Assembly (NCBI RefSeq): GCF_001858325.1
Contig: NZ_MBPP01000006.1
Coordinates: 62,001-126,000, forward strand
DNA: 64,000 bases
DNA from: Marinobacter sp. AC-23
Lineage (GTDB): Bacteria > Pseudomonadota > Gammaproteobacteria > Pseudomonadales > Oleiphilaceae
Direction of reading: 5' to 3'
The notes under the pieces were generated by a model. It saw only the letters and a program-made list of their open reading frames with translations, did no database searches and was not told the origin of the DNA. How positions within the stretch are numbered: position 1 is the first letter of the stretch; every line of letters starts with the position of its first letter. Below, piece by piece: positions 61,962 through 64,000 of the stretch. The translations under genes were made by a program, and so were the position numbers.

Positions 61962-62525
61962 ATGGATGCACTAAAAATGATTGAACGAACCTTCCAAAAC
62001 ATTCCAGACGGAAAGGTTGGTGAAGCGGATCAGCATTCCCTTTTCGCCGGCCTGGGATGGTCGCGAGGAACGACATGGGAGGAAGGCGAGCCTGCATTTT
62101 TTCTAGATTCGATTGATGAGCTGAAGTTAAGTCGTGGCTCGTTTGAGCGCGCGCTCAAACGTTTGATAAAGGGCATCGGAACCCATCTGCGCAGTGCCAG
62201 GATCGTTATAACAGCGCGACCAATCCCCTTCGATGAACAGCTGGTTCGGCAGCTGCTGCCTATTCCTCCAGCTCTTTCGACGGAACCCCTTGAAGAGAAA
62301 TTCGCAAAGATCGCGATGGGTGATCATCAGCAACAGCGCGAAGACAAAAACAGAGATGTTGCACCTGAGTGGCGGTCTGTCGCGCTTACCGTCATGTTCA
62401 GATTAAGGATGATGCTCAGCACGAGGGTTCTTATACATCGGATACTCGAGACGACGCTGAGCGCGCACGATCCAGACAAGAGCGGCTGGATCGATGTTGA
62501 TGAGCTTTTCCAGATTGCCTCTTGA
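61962..62525 (+). pseudogene. Fragment of a large STAND/NACHT-like ATPase, with EF-hand-like tail
   Basis: 187 residues. The middle (about 40-141) reads like a piece of a large predicted defence ATPase: Walker B-like AFFLDSIDELKL, then ALKRLIKGIGTHL and the sensor-like ARIVITARPIPFDEQLV, ending in VAPEWRSVAL. No P-loop lies upstream and the usual downstream continuation is absent, so the ATPase is truncated on both sides. After residue 142 the sequence changes character and ends with DPDKSGWIDVDE (170-181), a complete EF-hand calcium-loop pattern. Either a small chimeric gene or a decayed remnant; I favour the latter. It follows abiEii by 37 bases. Confidence 0.55.
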
Positions 62526-62699
62526 GAATGACCGGAAGCTAATGAAGGTTAAAGCGTAGGACTGAGCTCGTGGGGAGTTTCCACTGAAGCCGTCCATGCG
62601 GATCGCTTGGTAAAAAAACCGAATAATGGTATTTTCGTGGCGCTTCTTGGGCTAGCCAGTATCATATTTGTACAGGGCGCTATCAGCAGAGCTGCGTTT

Positions 62700-63203
62700 A
62701 TGCCGGATATACAGAACACTGACGAGTACTGGATGGCCCGTGCGCTTACCTTGGCAACCCGCGGGGCTTCCGTGGGCGAGGTGCCCGTCGGTGCTGTTGT
62801 CGTTCGTGATGGCAAAGAACTCGGCACGGGCTTCAATACACCGATTACCGGCTGCGACCCCACTGCCCACGCGGAGGTCTGCGCATTGCGCGATGCTGCG
62901 GCACGGGAAGGGAATTATCGTCTGACCGGGGCAACGCTTTATGTCACCCTGGAACCCTGCACTATGTGCGTTGGCGCCATTGTCCACAGTCGAATCAGTC
63001 GCCTTGTTTATGGTGCTTCTGAGCCGAAGGCAGGGGCGGTTGAATCCGCTCGACGCACCTTGGATGAGCCCCACCTGAACTGGCAAGTGGAAACGGTAGG
63101 TGGCATCCTGAAAGATGATTGCAGCCAGATTATCAGCGACTTTTTCAGCCGCCGGCGCGCCGAAATCCGGCAGCGGCGCAAACAAGATTCAGGGAAGGAG
63201 TAA
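62700..63203 (+). CDS. tadA: tRNA-specific adenosine deaminase TadA
   Basis: Zinc deaminase that converts A34 of tRNA-Arg(ACG) to inosine. Zinc site: His/Glu in TAHAEVCALRDAA, Cys pair in PCTMCVGAI; PVGAVVVRDGKELG is also typical. 167 residues from MPDIQNTDEYW, which matches family starts. The frame is open 31 codons further (TTG), giving a signal-like stretch that I do not think is translated. Essential in most bacteria. Confidence 0.96.
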   Translation: MPDIQNTDEYWMARALTLATRGASVGEVPVGAVVVRDGKELGTGFNTPITGCDPTAHAEVCALRDAAAREGNYRLTGATLYVTLEPCTMCVGAIVHSRISRLVYGASEPKAGAVESARRTLDEPHLNWQVETVGGILKDDCSQIISDFFSRRRAEIRQRRKQDSGKE

Positions 63204-63209
63204 TTCTGC

Positions 63210-64000
63210 ATGAAAGTATTGGTAACCGGCGGCGCCGGATATATCGGTAGCCATGTTGTTCGTCAATTGGCTGAAGCAGGGCATGACATTGTCGTTTTCG
63301 ACAATCTCTCCACAGGTTACCGTTGGGCCGTGACGGCTGGCGAGTTGGTGGAGGGAGACCTGGCGAACGAAGCCGAAATCGATCAGGTGTTCTCCAATCA
63401 CCGGTTTGACGCAGTTTTGCACTTTGCCGCCAACATAGTCGTGCCAGAATCTGTTGCCAATCCCCTGAAGTATTACAGCAATAACACCCGTAATACGTTG
63501 AACCTGCTCAAGGCCGTCGATAAGTACACAGTGCCATACATGGTGTTTTCCTCAACGGCTGCGGTTTATGGTATGCCCGAGCAGACGGTGCTTGCGGAGG
63601 ATCTCCCTCTTGATCCAATCAATCCCTATGGCGCATCCAAAATGATGAGCGAGCGGATGATCATGGATCTCGCAGCTGCTTCCGATCTTAATTACGTTGT
63701 CCTGCGTTACTTTAACGTGGCCGGTGCTAACCCTGACGGCTTGCTGGGCCAGGCGACACCGGAAGCCACTCACCTGATCAAGGTGGCTTGTGAGTGTGTA
63801 ACCGGGCAGCGTGATGGCATGAGTGTGTTTGGCACCGACTATGACACCAGCGATGGCACCTGCGTGCGCGATTATATTCACGTGGAAGATCTCGCCAGTG
63901 CCCATGTGATGGCTTTGGATTATATGGCCGGTGGTGGCGAGTCGAAGGTTATGAACTGCGGCTATGGCCGTGGGTTTACCGTGCGTGAAGTCATTGATGT
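63210..64000 (+). CDS. galE: UDP-glucose 4-epimerase GalE (partial, runs off the edge)
   Basis: NAD-dependent SDR enzyme interconverting UDP-glucose and UDP-galactose for envelope polysaccharides. Rossmann motif TGGAGYIGS at residues 6-14, active-site Tyr/Lys in NPYGASKMMSE, preceded by the SSTAAVYG serine region; RYFNVAGA and RDYIHVEDLA are GalE-typical. About 263 codons are visible; the family is about 330. AAGGAG lies ten bases before the ATG, six bases after tadA. Confidence 0.96.
   Translation, partial: MKVLVTGGAGYIGSHVVRQLAEAGHDIVVFDNLSTGYRWAVTAGELVEGDLANEAEIDQVFSNHRFDAVLHFAANIVVPESVANPLKYYSNNTRNTLNLLKAVDKYTVPYMVFSSTAAVYGMPEQTVLAEDLPLDPINPYGASKMMSERMIMDLAAASDLNYVVLRYFNVAGANPDGLLGQATPEATHLIKVACECVTGQRDGMSVFGTDYDTSDGTCVRDYIHVEDLASAHVMALDYMAGGGESKVMNCGYGRGFTVREVID

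Larger units (their letters stand above)
58030..62600. other. Accessory island between guaA and tadA
   Basis: About 4.6 kb of non-core genes lie between guaA and tadA, which I recall as close neighbours in Marinobacter relatives. Content: PLD lipoprotein, TetR remnant, AbiEi/AbiEii pair, STAND-type ATPase fragment. All face the same way as guaA. No integrase, transposase or convincing direct repeat of the guaA end is visible, so it looks like a decayed island that has lost its mobility genes. The right boundary (62.53-62.70 kb) is only approximate; the 170 bases before tadA hold no clear gene. Confidence 0.6.

Noticed and set aside
62469..62504. KptA (RNA 2'-phosphotransferase)-like reading of the GWIDVDEL tail
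   Set aside because: Only the GWxDVDEL stretch fits; the upstream KptA helix and the rest of the enzyme are absent, so no such gene is called.
62607..62699. 31-codon signal-peptide-like extension before tadA, and a short resemblance (TTTGTACAGGG) to the PLD signal region
   Set aside because: TadA is cytoplasmic and the ATG at 62700 matches family starts; the extension begins with TTG. The resemblance is too short to be a repeat.
58010..62700. Direct repeats (att sites) flanking the accessory segment
   Set aside because: Compared the guaA end (GATTGAGTGGGAGTAG) with the stretch before tadA; the best match near 62560 (ACTGAGCTCGTGGGGAG) is weak and gapped.

Overview
The window is chromosomal DNA of a marine gammaproteobacterium, most likely Marinobacter or a close relative. 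The reasons are the moderate GC content, the protein sequences I recognise, and conserved gammaproteobacterial gene orders: ccoNOQP; rluE-nudJ-mnmA-hflD-purB; cspD/clpS-clpA-infA-bpt-aat-trxB; exbB-exbD-msbA-lpxK-ycaR-kdsB-murB; xseA/guaB-guaA-tadA. The genus is inferred from memory of gene order and protein similarity, not from a search.

Layout. 1-3.2 kb: cbb3 cytochrome oxidase operon (minus strand) with an FNR/ANR-type box upstream. 3.3-9.9 kb: a 7TM diguanylate cyclase, an ABM-domain protein, tusA, dsbD, the EF-P hydroxylase epmC and the RNA helicase rhlB. 9.9-18 kb: pdxB, a conserved unknown gene, alaA, a gpx-ohrR peroxide module, a hybrid sensor kinase, an unknown membrane-anchored protein and a LysR regulator. 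18-24.6 kb: a minus-strand run of rluE, nudJ, mnmA, hflD, purB, roxA and a GNAT fusion (tRNA/rRNA modification, purine synthesis, ribosome hydroxylation). 24.7-31 kb: proteolysis and N-end-rule block (cspD, clpS, clpA, infA, bpt, aat, trxB); Bpt and Aat make the N-degrons that ClpS/ClpA read. 31-35 kb: a MoxR ATPase, agmatine-to-putrescine genes aguA/aguB, a small BamE-like protein and a PilZ protein. 35-46.7 kb: envelope block (lolC, lolD, a DUF2062 protein, comEC, exbBD, msbA, lpxK, ycaR, kdsB, a low-molecular-weight phosphatase, murB). 46.7-58 kb: proS, an Lrp-type regulator, leuA, a cold shock protein, prpE, xseA, guaB, guaA.

Between guaA and tadA, neighbours in related genomes as far as I recall, lie about 4.6 kb of accessory DNA (58.03-62.6 kb). 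It carries a phospholipase D-like lipoprotein gene whose start lies inside guaA, a headless TetR remnant, a complete AbiEi/AbiEii type IV toxin-antitoxin pair with a palindrome lying across its promoter, and a fragment of a large STAND/NACHT-like defence ATPase ending in an EF-hand-like motif. I see no integrase. This is the most interesting part of the window. tadA and the start of galE follow.

Quality caution. Sixteen single-base deletions break the reading frames of thirteen otherwise well-conserved genes (two of them twice) and of the TetR remnant. Several of these genes are essential, such as purB, proS and msbA. In every case adding one base restores the family sequence, so these look like sequencing or assembly errors rather than gene decay. 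Such genes are given as single features spanning both reading frames. No tRNA, rRNA, CRISPR array or complete insertion sequence was seen.
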